This document shows positions 52,185 through 60,705 of a DNA stretch of 64,000 nt, in pieces (positions within the stretch are counted from its first letter, which is position 1; the number at the start of each line of letters is the position of its first letter). The stretch comes from an uncultured Pelagibacteraceae bacterium (lineage in GTDB: Bacteria > Pseudomonadota > Alphaproteobacteria > Pelagibacterales > Pelagibacteraceae): contig CACHWJ010000002.1 of NCBI GenBank assembly GCA_902583635.1, positions 1 through 64,000 on the forward strand, read 5' to 3'. Under the pieces are notes generated by a model, which was not told the origin of the DNA, made no database searches, and saw nothing but the letters and a program-made list of their open reading frames with translations. The translations under genes and the position numbers were made by a program.

Positions 52185-53389
52185 TGAAAATTCTTCCAGT
52201 CATTTTATGTGGAGGTGCTGGAACTCGACTTTGGCCAAATTCTAAAAATCATCATGCAAAACAATTTATTGATTTTGGTAATTGGACTTTACTTGGAAAA
52301 ACTTTAGAGAGAACAAAAGCATCTATTTATAATGCACCAATTATCAGCACTAATAAGAAATATTTAAAAGAGGTAAAAAAACATCTTAAAAAAAATAAGA
52401 TTAAAAAATATAAAATTGTTTTAGAACCTGCAAAAAGAAATACAGCTCCTGCTATTTTAAGCACTGCTTTAATAAAAGATATTCCTAACAATCAATCGTT
52501 AATGTTTTTTACAGCAGACCATTTGATTGAAAAAATGAGCGTTTTTAATAAAGCCATTAACAAAAATAAGACAAAATTAACTGACCAAAATATTTTCATA
52601 TTTGGAATTAAACCAACCTCACCATCAAGTGAATATGGATATTTTGTAACCAAAAAAATTAAAGGAAATATTAATAAAGTAACAAAATTCATAGAAAAAC
52701 CTAAAGAAAGTAGAGCAAAACAAGTAATTAAACAAAAAGGTTATTGGAATTCAGGAATGTTTTTTCTTCGAAAAGATTCAATAATTAATAACTTTAAAAA
52801 ATATAATCCAAGTATTTACAGAAATTGTTTAAATTCAGTTAATAAAGCAAAGTATAAAGCTAATACTTATTATTTAAATAAAGCTTCATTTGTAAAAGCC
52901 ACTGCTAAATCTTTTGATTATGCAATTTTAGAAAAAACAAAAAAAATCAATGCAATTAAATTAGATATCCCTTGGTCAGATCTTGGTAGTTGGAAAGAAA
53001 TATTAAAGATGTATGACAAAAATAAAAACAAATTAGTTAAGAAAAAAAATATTTTCCATCGTCCCTGGGGGAAATATACAAATTTATTCAATGGTAAAGA
53101 GTTCTTGATTAAAGAATTATTTGTTAAACCAAAAGGAATATTAAGTTTACAGAAACATCATCATAGAGCTGAACATTGGCTAGTTACACAAGGAAATCCC
53201 AAGATCACTTTAAATAAAGATAGTTTTATGAAAAAACCAAATGACCATCTATTTATACCACTACAATCAGTACATAGAATTCAAAACCCTGGAAAAAAAC
53301 CTGTAAAAATAATGGAAGCTCAAATAGGATCAATACTTAAAGAAACAGATATAGTTAGATACCAAGATTTTTATGGACGTGTGAAATAG
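52184..53389 (+). CDS. manC: Mannose-1-phosphate guanylyltransferase / mannose-6-phosphate isomerase (type II PMI-GMP)
   Basis: ILCGGAGTRLWP, FIEKP, C-terminal cupin RPWGKYTNLF...LQKHHHRAEHWLV. Confidence 0.88.
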   Translation: MKILPVILCGGAGTRLWPNSKNHHAKQFIDFGNWTLLGKTLERTKASIYNAPIISTNKKYLKEVKKHLKKNKIKKYKIVLEPAKRNTAPAILSTALIKDIPNNQSLMFFTADHLIEKMSVFNKAINKNKTKLTDQNIFIFGIKPTSPSSEYGYFVTKKIKGNINKVTKFIEKPKESRAKQVIKQKGYWNSGMFFLRKDSIINNFKKYNPSIYRNCLNSVNKAKYKANTYYLNKASFVKATAKSFDYAILEKTKKINAIKLDIPWSDLGSWKEILKMYDKNKNKLVKKKNIFHRPWGKYTNLFNGKEFLIKELFVKPKGILSLQKHHHRAEHWLVTQGNPKITLNKDSFMKKPNDHLFIPLQSVHRIQNPGKKPVKIMEAQIGSILKETDIVRYQDFYGRVK

Positions 53390-53390
53390 A

Positions 53391-54281
53391 TTAAGCTGCT
53401 TTTAAAATATTAAATTTTCTTTCCGAAGACGAAACAACTATTTTTTTGTGCTCACCGAAATTATCACCATCAATTTGTACAGGTATGGAATTGCCCAGAC
53501 CATCAAATTTAATTTCATTTACATGTATAGTAATCACAGATTTAGATTTATCCAAATTTCCATATACAGCTATTAAATAGATATAATAAAGTAATTTATA
53601 TCTTTTTAGATCCTTAAAAATATAGGTAGTAAATTTTTTATCAAATATATGAGTGTCTGTAATTTTATGGTGTCCAGCATAGTATTTACTATTTGAGCAT
53701 AGCACCCAATCAGCAAATATATCCTCTTTATCTATTGATACTTTAATTTTTTTATTATTCATCGATAAAAATTTTTGGAAACCTTTGATACCAAAAATAA
53801 CTTTACCTAGAATTTTCTTTAAATAAGCGTCAATAGAATTAACAATTTGAGCGTCCCATCCAATGCCTGCCATTAAAATAAAATATTTATCATTAATTTT
53901 AACCAAACACGTTTTATCATAATTATCTGAAGTAAGCGTATTTGCTATATGTTTTACATTTTTAGTCATACCTAATTCTGCTTGCAAAATATTAGCTGTA
54001 CCAGCTGGAATATATCCAATTGCAAAATTATCATGGAGTTTGAAATTATTTTTTATTAATTCATTAATTGCAAAAGAAACGGAACCATCTCCGCCAGCAA
54101 CTATCAATCTATCGTAGTTATTCATCTCAAAGTTTTTTATTATTTCAGAGGCTTCAGACTCATTGGATGTTTCAAATAAATCAACTTTGTGGTGATTTGA
54201 TATTTCATCAACTATTTTTTTGATAAATTTTGACTTTTTTCCACCTGCTGATTTCTTATTATATATAAGGCAAAATTTCAT
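53391..54281 (-). CDS. Diacylglycerol/lipid kinase family protein (DAGK_cat)
   Basis: YNKKSAGGKK, IVAGGDGSVSFAINELI, GYIPAGTANILQAELG; start MKFCLIYN at 54281 preferred over 54374. Confidence 0.88.
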   Translation of the reverse strand: MKFCLIYNKKSAGGKKSKFIKKIVDEISNHHKVDLFETSNESEASEIIKNFEMNNYDRLIVAGGDGSVSFAINELIKNNFKLHDNFAIGYIPAGTANILQAELGMTKNVKHIANTLTSDNYDKTCLVKINDKYFILMAGIGWDAQIVNSIDAYLKKILGKVIFGIKGFQKFLSMNNKKIKVSIDKEDIFADWVLCSNSKYYAGHHKITDTHIFDKKFTTYIFKDLKRYKLLYYIYLIAVYGNLDKSKSVITIHVNEIKFDGLGNSIPVQIDGDNFGEHKKIVVSSSERKFNILKAA

Positions 54282-54299
54282 ATTTAATAATTCTGTAAC
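54282..54299 (+). promoter_or_regulatory. Candidate Pho box upstream of plcP-like gene
   Basis: ATTTAAT-AATT-CTGTAAC: 7-4-7 direct repeat resembling the pstS upstream element; ends 66 bp before the ATG (63 bp at pstS). Confidence 0.4.
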
Positions 54300-54364
54300 A
54301 TAAACATGCAGTATTAAATTTATGATTCTACTTATAATAGAATCACTAATTTTAACAAGAAAAT

Positions 54365-55201
54365 ATGAAAACAAAAAAATCTTTAATAACTTACAAAAGC
54401 TTATTTATATCCGATGTTCATTTAGGCACTAAAGGATGTCAGGCTGACAAATTGCTAGAGTTTTTTAAATTTTCAAGGTCAGAAAATTTATACCTTGTAG
54501 GAGACATGATAGATGTCTGGGCTATGCAGAAAACGTTTTATTGGCCTCAACAGCACAATGACGTAATCCAAAAAATTTTAAGAAAAGCAAGGCACGGTAC
54601 TAAAGTATTTTATATAATTGGAAATCACGACGAGATTTTTAGAAAATTTATACCAATGCATTTTGGAGATATCAATATAGTTAACAGAGTTATTCATGAG
54701 ACACCACTTGGAAAAAAATATCTTGTAGTCCACGGTGATGCTTGGGATGGCGTAATGAAATATGCAAAATGGTTATCTAAGTTAGGGTCAATTGCATATG
54801 AACTCTTACTTAAATTAAATATTGTTATAAATTTTTTTAGAAAACTAAGAGGAAAAAGTTATTGGTCTCTAGCAAAATTTTTAAAATACAAAGTTAAAAA
54901 TGCAGTTAAATATATAGGTGAATATGAAAAAACAGTATCGGATTATGCAAAAAGAAAAAAATTTGATGGCATAATTTGCGGTCATATTCATCATGCAGAA
55001 GACCAAAATTTTAATGGTGTAAATTATTTGAATTGTGGTGACTGGGTAGAATCTTGTACTGCACTAGCTGAAAAATATGATGGAACTTTTGAAATTATAT
55101 ATTGGGACAAGGTAAGAAACAATTTTGTTGCAGAGGATCAAGAAAAAGAAAAAGAAATTAGTAAATCAGATAAAATAGACGAATTAAAGAAAGCTTCTTA
55201 A
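54365..55201 (+). CDS. Calcineurin-like metallophosphoesterase, probable PlcP-type phospholipase C (LpxH-like superfamily)
   Basis: FISDVHLGTKGCQADKLLEF, VGDMIDVWAM, IIGNHDE, GHIHHAE; next to GT4 and Pho regulon; LpxI already encoded at 18624. Confidence 0.8.
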   Translation: MKTKKSLITYKSLFISDVHLGTKGCQADKLLEFFKFSRSENLYLVGDMIDVWAMQKTFYWPQQHNDVIQKILRKARHGTKVFYIIGNHDEIFRKFIPMHFGDINIVNRVIHETPLGKKYLVVHGDAWDGVMKYAKWLSKLGSIAYELLLKLNIVINFFRKLRGKSYWSLAKFLKYKVKNAVKYIGEYEKTVSDYAKRKKFDGIICGHIHHAEDQNFNGVNYLNCGDWVESCTALAEKYDGTFEIIYWDKVRNNFVAEDQEKEKEISKSDKIDELKKAS

Positions 55202-55203
55202 GC

Positions 55204-56211
55204 GTGAAAATTCTAATCGTAACAGATGCATATTATCCACAAGTGAATGGTGTGGTTAGAACTTTGCATCAAACTGGAGAAATATTAAAATCCCAAGGTC
55301 ACAACATAGAGTACATCACACCCCAACAATTTCTTACTGTTCCTATGCCAAAATATAATGAAATTAGATTATCATTAAATGTTTGGCCAAGAGTAAGTAA
55401 TTTAATTAATGCGATAAAACCAGATGCAATACACATTGCAACCGAAGGTCCTTTAGGTTTTATGGCAAGAAGGCACTGTATTAAAAATGATTTAAAATTT
55501 ACTACTAGCTTTCACACTAGATTTGATAAGTATATGAAACTTTACATGCCAATCGTACCTGCAAAATGGTCAGAGAAGTTTTTATGTAATTTTCATAATA
55601 AAGCTGAAAGGATTTTAGTCACAACAGAGTCAATGAGAGAAGAACTAATAGCATTAGGGGTTGATAATAATAAAATGGTTACTTGGACAAGGGGTGGTAA
55701 TCATGGAGCTTTTAAAAACCCAGTTAAAAGAGATTTACCTTACAAAAGACCCATATGGATTTATGTCGGAAGAGTGGCTGTTGAAAAAAATATCAAGGCT
55801 TTTTTAGATTTAGATTTAGAAGGTACAAAAGTTATCATTGGTAAAGGACCAGATTTAAATAATTTAAAAAAGAAGTTCCCGAAAGATATTTTTTTAGGTG
55901 AGAAAACAAATGGAGAATTAGCATCTCATTTTGCTTCTTCTGACGTTTTTGTTTTTCCAAGCAAAACAGATACTTTTGGTATTGTTGTCCTTGAGTCATT
56001 AAATTGTGGTACACCAGTTGCCGCTTATCCTGTTCCAGGTCCCAAAGATATATTAGGAGGAAGTAACATAGATACCCTAGATAATGATCTTAAAGCCTCC
56101 GCACTTAAGGCGTTAAAGATTAATAGAGAAGATTGTTTAGAATTTGCTAAAAAATATAGCTGGGAAGAAACAGCTAAAATATTCTTCGAAAATATTTCAC
56201 CAAACAATTAG
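55204..56211 (+). CDS. GT4-family glycosyltransferase (probable diacylglycerol glycosyltransferase, Agt-like)
   Basis: DAYYPQVNGVVRTL, ATEGPLGFMARR, SFHTRFDKY, VFPSKTDTFGIVVLESLNCGTPV; GTG start. Confidence 0.8.
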   Translation: MKILIVTDAYYPQVNGVVRTLHQTGEILKSQGHNIEYITPQQFLTVPMPKYNEIRLSLNVWPRVSNLINAIKPDAIHIATEGPLGFMARRHCIKNDLKFTTSFHTRFDKYMKLYMPIVPAKWSEKFLCNFHNKAERILVTTESMREELIALGVDNNKMVTWTRGGNHGAFKNPVKRDLPYKRPIWIYVGRVAVEKNIKAFLDLDLEGTKVIIGKGPDLNNLKKKFPKDIFLGEKTNGELASHFASSDVFVFPSKTDTFGIVVLESLNCGTPVAAYPVPGPKDILGGSNIDTLDNDLKASALKALKINREDCLEFAKKYSWEETAKIFFENISPNN

Positions 56212-56232
56212 TACAGACATTCTTAATTTCAT

Positions 56233-57396
56233 TTGTTAAAACAGATAATGTTTTCTTTAGAATTGGTTTTAGTAATCATAATTTTAATATTATTATATTT
56301 TTTATTTAAAAAAAAAGTCAATCCCACCAATACAGCTACTATAGAAAACAAAATTGACAAAAAGGATTTAAGTAAAAGAGTTATTATTGAAGAATTAGAA
56401 GATCAATTTTTTGCATTGGATAAATATAATCAAATCAAATATTTAAATAAAAGTGCAAAAAGTAGATTTGGTGAAAATCTAATTGATAAAAATATATCTA
56501 GTGTAATAAGAGATACTAATCTTTTAGAGAAAATAGATGAGGCTATAAAAGATCAATCTACAAAATATGCAGATGTTGAGATTAATCTTCCTTCTTACCA
56601 ATTATATAAAATTTATATTATTCCAGGACCCACATATTTATTTCCTGAAGAAAATTCAGTTGTATTATTTTTTAAAGATTTTACAGAAATTACAAAAGCT
56701 CAAAAATTTAAGACCGACTTTGTTGCAAATGTGAGTCATGAATTAAGAACTCCTTTAGTATCAATTAAAGGTTCTTTAGAAACTATATTAGGACCTGCTG
56801 CTGATGACTTTAAAGCTCAGAAAAAATTTATGAAAATTATGAATGATCAGGTTTCAAGAATGGAAAACCTAATTAATGACTTATTGATTTTGAGTAGAAT
56901 AGAATTGGAGGAACACATCAAGCCTGATAAAATTGTGAATTTAAATGATATTTTTACTAATATTAAAAGTAACTTTCAATTAGTTTTAGATAAAAAAAAA
57001 ATTAACTTAAATATTGAACTTATGGATCCCACTTTAGTTTATGGTGATGAAGAAAAGCTTCTAACTGTATTTTCTAATTTAATTGATAATTCAATAAAGT
57101 ATTCTAGTGATGGAAAAAATATTTATATTAAAAGTCAAAATAGTGAAGGAAAGTTAATTAACAAAAATATTTTAATTAGTATTAAAGATGAAGGTATTGG
57201 AATACCTCAAGAGTTACTTCCAAGAATAACTGAAAGATTTTTTAGAGTTGATACAGAAAAAAGTAAAAAAGTTGGTGGAACAGGACTTGGTCTAGCAATT
57301 ATGAAACATATTATATCTCAACATAGAGGAGATTATGAGATTCTAAGTAAACCTAACGATGGTACCGAAATTAAAATTTATCTTCCAACAAAATAA
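56233..57396 (+). CDS. phoR: Phosphate regulon sensor histidine kinase PhoR
   Basis: N-terminal TM, PAS-like region, NVSHELRTPLVSIKGSLETILG, GTGLGLAIMKHI; TTG start in ORF track, ATG at 56248 possible. Confidence 0.88.
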   Translation: MLKQIMFSLELVLVIIILILLYFLFKKKVNPTNTATIENKIDKKDLSKRVIIEELEDQFFALDKYNQIKYLNKSAKSRFGENLIDKNISSVIRDTNLLEKIDEAIKDQSTKYADVEINLPSYQLYKIYIIPGPTYLFPEENSVVLFFKDFTEITKAQKFKTDFVANVSHELRTPLVSIKGSLETILGPAADDFKAQKKFMKIMNDQVSRMENLINDLLILSRIELEEHIKPDKIVNLNDIFTNIKSNFQLVLDKKKINLNIELMDPTLVYGDEEKLLTVFSNLIDNSIKYSSDGKNIYIKSQNSEGKLINKNILISIKDEGIGIPQELLPRITERFFRVDTEKSKKVGGTGLGLAIMKHIISQHRGDYEILSKPNDGTEIKIYLPTK

Positions 57397-57491
57397 TTTT
57401 TTTTAAAAAACTATTTAAAATTAGCTTTTATTTAGGGAAAATTTAACAAATTTTTTATTGATTCTCACTAACGTATAACTAGAATTTTATA

Positions 57492-58100
57492 ATGATTAAA
57501 ATATTTCAATATTTTTTAATTTCATTTCTTTTTATTTATTCAACAATTACAAATAGTAATTCATTAGATATCTCCACAATTTTAAGAAATCAGCAACTAA
57601 CAGTATTTGATATTGGGGTTTTTAGATTACAAGAGGATTTAAAAAAAACTTATCCAGCTATAAAACAACATGCTGAAGTTGATAATGAAGAACTTTATTT
57701 AGATGTCGTGTCATCTTGGTGGAAAAATAGCGTGGATATGCTTGTATCTATTCCAATGGAAGAAGGGCTAGTTAAATCAACTTACATGTCAGATTCTTTT
57801 AGATGTAGGAATATATTTAATTCTGTAAGGGACCATCTTTTAAAAGATCAAAATTTGAGTAATTATAGGTATACTATGGCAACGAGTTACCTCACTTCTA
57901 TATTCTCTACTCCATCTAATTGGCCAAAATGGAGATATGATCCAATGGTATTAGAGGAACTAGTAAATTTAGTTAGACTTGAAGTTACTTTATATCCAAC
58001 TCCAGAACTTGCTTTTAGGGATAATTCTAGTCCAGTTTCTTGTAAAGGTGGCTTAGAAACTGAAACTAATGAGATAATTATCTCTATGAAATACAACTAA
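57492..58100 (+). CDS. Uncharacterised secreted/periplasmic protein in the Pho cluster
   Basis: N-terminal signal peptide-like MIKIFQYFLISFLFIYSTITNSNS; 202 aa; no family recognised. Confidence 0.8.
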   Translation: MIKIFQYFLISFLFIYSTITNSNSLDISTILRNQQLTVFDIGVFRLQEDLKKTYPAIKQHAEVDNEELYLDVVSSWWKNSVDMLVSIPMEEGLVKSTYMSDSFRCRNIFNSVRDHLLKDQNLSNYRYTMATSYLTSIFSTPSNWPKWRYDPMVLEELVNLVRLEVTLYPTPELAFRDNSSPVSCKGGLETETNEIIISMKYN

Positions 58101-58110
58101 AAAGTTACCT

Positions 58111-58139
58111 TTTTAACAAAAATGTAACAAATCTGTAAT
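58111..58139 (+). promoter_or_regulatory. Candidate Pho box array upstream of pstS
   Basis: TTTTAAC-AAAA-ATGTAAC-AAAT-CTGTAAT: three heptamers at exact 11-bp period; last is 6/7 to CTGTCAT. Confidence 0.65.
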
Positions 58140-58201
58140 ACTAAAGATTCAATCCATTTGTACGAGTCGAAAATATTTAATTAATGAAAGGATTAAAGAT
58201 A

Positions 58202-59233
58202 ATGAAAAAACTAACTATAATTGTTGCATCTTTAGTTGCACTTACTATTGCAACTGTTGCACAAGCGAGAGATCAAATTAAAATAGTTGGTTCATCTACA
58301 GTATTCCCTTATGCAACTGTTGTTGCTGAAAGATTTGGTGGAACAGGATTTAAAACTCCTGTAATCGAGTCTACTGGTACTGGTGGTGGAGCTAAACTAT
58401 TTTGTGCTGGTGTAGGTGAAAACCATCCAGATATAACAAATGCATCAAGAGCAATGAAAGATAAAGAGAAAGCTCTATGTAAAAAAAATGGTGTTAATGA
58501 AATCGTTGAAATCGTAATCGGTAATGACGGTATAACTTTAGCATACAGCTTAGATGCAAAACCAGTGAACTTTACTAAAGAGCAACTTTGGAAAGCATTG
58601 GCGAAACACTCTGTTGTTGACGGTAAATTAGTTGATAACATTTATACTTCATGGGATCAAATAGATCCGAGTTTACCAAAACAAAAAATTTCAGTTATGA
58701 TTCCTCCAGGAACTTCTGGAACAAGAGATGCTTGGAATTCTTTGGTAATGAAAAAAGGTATGCCAAAAGAAGCTAAAGCGCTTTATAAAAAAGGTTTTGA
58801 AGCTGGAAACAAAAAATATAAAAAACCACAAAAACTTTACAGAGAAGATGGTGCTGCAATTGAGGTAGGTGAAAATGATAGTTTAATTATTCAAAAACTT
58901 ACTCAAGATAAAGAAATGTTTGGTTTCTTTGGTTTCAGTTACTTCTTAGCTGCTAAAGATAAACTTCAAGCTGCAAGTATTGAGGGTGGTCAACCATCTT
59001 TAGAATCTATTCAAGATTACAGCTATGCAGTTGCAAGACCATTATTTTTCTACGTTAAAAAGGCTCACGTTGGTGTGATCCCTGGTTTACATGAATTTGT
59101 AAAAGAGTTCACTACAACTAAAGCGATAGGTAAAAATGGTTATTTAGCTGACATTGGTTTAGTACCGTTAGATAAAAAGTTGTACAGAACAACTAGAGAT
59201 AACGCTAAAAACCTAATTGCAATGGCTGACTAA
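58202..59233 (+). CDS. pstS: Phosphate ABC transporter substrate-binding protein
   Basis: IKIVGSSTVFPYATVVAERF, ESTGTGGGAKLFCAG, PPGTSGTRDAW; start at 58202 after AAAGG-type RBS preferred over 58184. Confidence 0.95.
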   Translation: MKKLTIIVASLVALTIATVAQARDQIKIVGSSTVFPYATVVAERFGGTGFKTPVIESTGTGGGAKLFCAGVGENHPDITNASRAMKDKEKALCKKNGVNEIVEIVIGNDGITLAYSLDAKPVNFTKEQLWKALAKHSVVDGKLVDNIYTSWDQIDPSLPKQKISVMIPPGTSGTRDAWNSLVMKKGMPKEAKALYKKGFEAGNKKYKKPQKLYREDGAAIEVGENDSLIIQKLTQDKEMFGFFGFSYFLAAKDKLQAASIEGGQPSLESIQDYSYAVARPLFFYVKKAHVGVIPGLHEFVKEFTTTKAIGKNGYLADIGLVPLDKKLYRTTRDNAKNLIAMAD

Positions 59234-59258
59234 TAAGTTTGGTTAACAAATAAAAAAT

Positions 59259-59285
59259 AAGGGGTCTTTTTAGACCCCTTTTTTT
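59259..59285 (+). terminator. Rho-independent terminator/attenuator between pstS and pstC
   Basis: AAGGGGTCT-TTTT-AGACCCCTT followed by TTTTT. Confidence 0.9.
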
Positions 59286-59319
59286 ATAGATAAGTGTAAT
59301 GTCGTGATGAGGAGATTCT

Positions 59320-60705
59320 TTGAATTTAATATTATTTTTATTTATCGTTTTGTTAGGTTTCACAAGTTATTACTTTGGAAGAAAAAAAGCTTACACAATA
59401 CAATCTACAAATAAAAGACTAACAGCGCTCCCACAATTCTATGGATACTATCTAGCTATATGGTGCGCTATTCCAGCATTTATTATTTATTCCTTATGGG
59501 CAATTTTCGAACCAACCATCGTAAAATTACTAATTTTAAGTGATTATGCAAATCAAGGTTATCTAGATGATGAACTAAATCTAATTTATGAAAAAACGAA
59601 AGCACTTTCCCGTGGCCAATTTACAGGAGAGGTTACATCTCTTATACAAACTTCTTCAGAAAAATATTTAAATCTTCGTTCAATAGCTCAAAGCTCAAAA
59701 GTTGTTATAGTTTTATGTATTATTATTGCCTCTGTAGCTTATGCGTACAAAAGAATCTCATCGAATAATCGAACGAGAGAACCAGTAGAAAAGTTTTTTA
59801 ATGCTGTTTTATTTACTGCTTCTTTAGCTGCAATTTTAACTACTGTTGGAATTGTCTTTTCATTAATATTTCAAACAATAGATTTTTTTAAAGTAATCCC
59901 TTTGTTTGATTTTGTTTTTGGAACTCATTGGTATCCAGCAAAAGCTTTTGTAAGAGACTCATCAGAAGCATTGGATCCAACAATGTATTCAGATACTTTT
60001 GGCGCAGTTCCAATTTTTGCAGGTACTTTTTTTATAGCTTTCATTGCTATGTGTGTAGCTATACCGATTGGTCTTATGAGTGGAATATATTTGGCTGAAT
60101 ATGCATCATATAAAGTAAGACAGTATGCTAAACCGTTAATAGAAATTTTAGCTGGAATACCAACAGTGGTTTATGGTTTTTTTGCAGCTTTAACTGTTGG
60201 ACCATTTTTAAAAGATATAGGAACTGCAATGGGGCTAGAAGTATCTGCTGAGAGTGCTCTTGCTGCTGGTGGAGTGATGGGGATTATGATTATTCCATTT
60301 ATATCAAGTCTTAGTGACGATGTTATTACAAGTGTTCCTCAAAGTCTCAGAGATGGAAGTTATGCCATGGGTGCAACTAAATCAGAGACAATTAAAAAAG
60401 TTATTTTTCCTGCAGCCTTACCTGGAATTGTTGGATCAATATTATTAGGTGTTTCAAGAGCAATAGGTGAAACAATGATTGTAGTGATGGCATCTGGATT
60501 AGCTGCGAACTTAACTTTAAATCCACTAGAGTCTACTTCAACAATTACTGCACAAATTGTTGTCATTTTAATTGGTGACCAAGCATTCGGAGATCCAAAA
60601 ACACAAGCTGCATTTGCTTTAGGAATGTCATTATTTATAGTGACTTTGTGTTTAAACATTGTTGCTTTAAGAGTAGTTAAAAAATATAGAGAAAAATATG
60701 AATAA
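59320..60705 (+). CDS. pstC: Phosphate ABC transporter permease
   Basis: LIEILAGIPTVVYGFFAALTVGP, SYAMGATKSETIKKVIFPAALPGIVGSILLGVSRAIGETMIV; TTG start. Confidence 0.94.
   Translation: MNLILFLFIVLLGFTSYYFGRKKAYTIQSTNKRLTALPQFYGYYLAIWCAIPAFIIYSLWAIFEPTIVKLLILSDYANQGYLDDELNLIYEKTKALSRGQFTGEVTSLIQTSSEKYLNLRSIAQSSKVVIVLCIIIASVAYAYKRISSNNRTREPVEKFFNAVLFTASLAAILTTVGIVFSLIFQTIDFFKVIPLFDFVFGTHWYPAKAFVRDSSEALDPTMYSDTFGAVPIFAGTFFIAFIAMCVAIPIGLMSGIYLAEYASYKVRQYAKPLIEILAGIPTVVYGFFAALTVGPFLKDIGTAMGLEVSAESALAAGGVMGIMIIPFISSLSDDVITSVPQSLRDGSYAMGATKSETIKKVIFPAALPGIVGSILLGVSRAIGETMIVVMASGLAANLTLNPLESTSTITAQIVVILIGDQAFGDPKTQAAFALGMSLFIVTLCLNIVALRVVKKYREKYE

Noticed and set aside
57397-57420. TTTTTTTTAAAAAA after phoR as a terminator
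   Set aside because: A/T-only inverted repeat lacking a GC stem; not convincing as an intrinsic terminator
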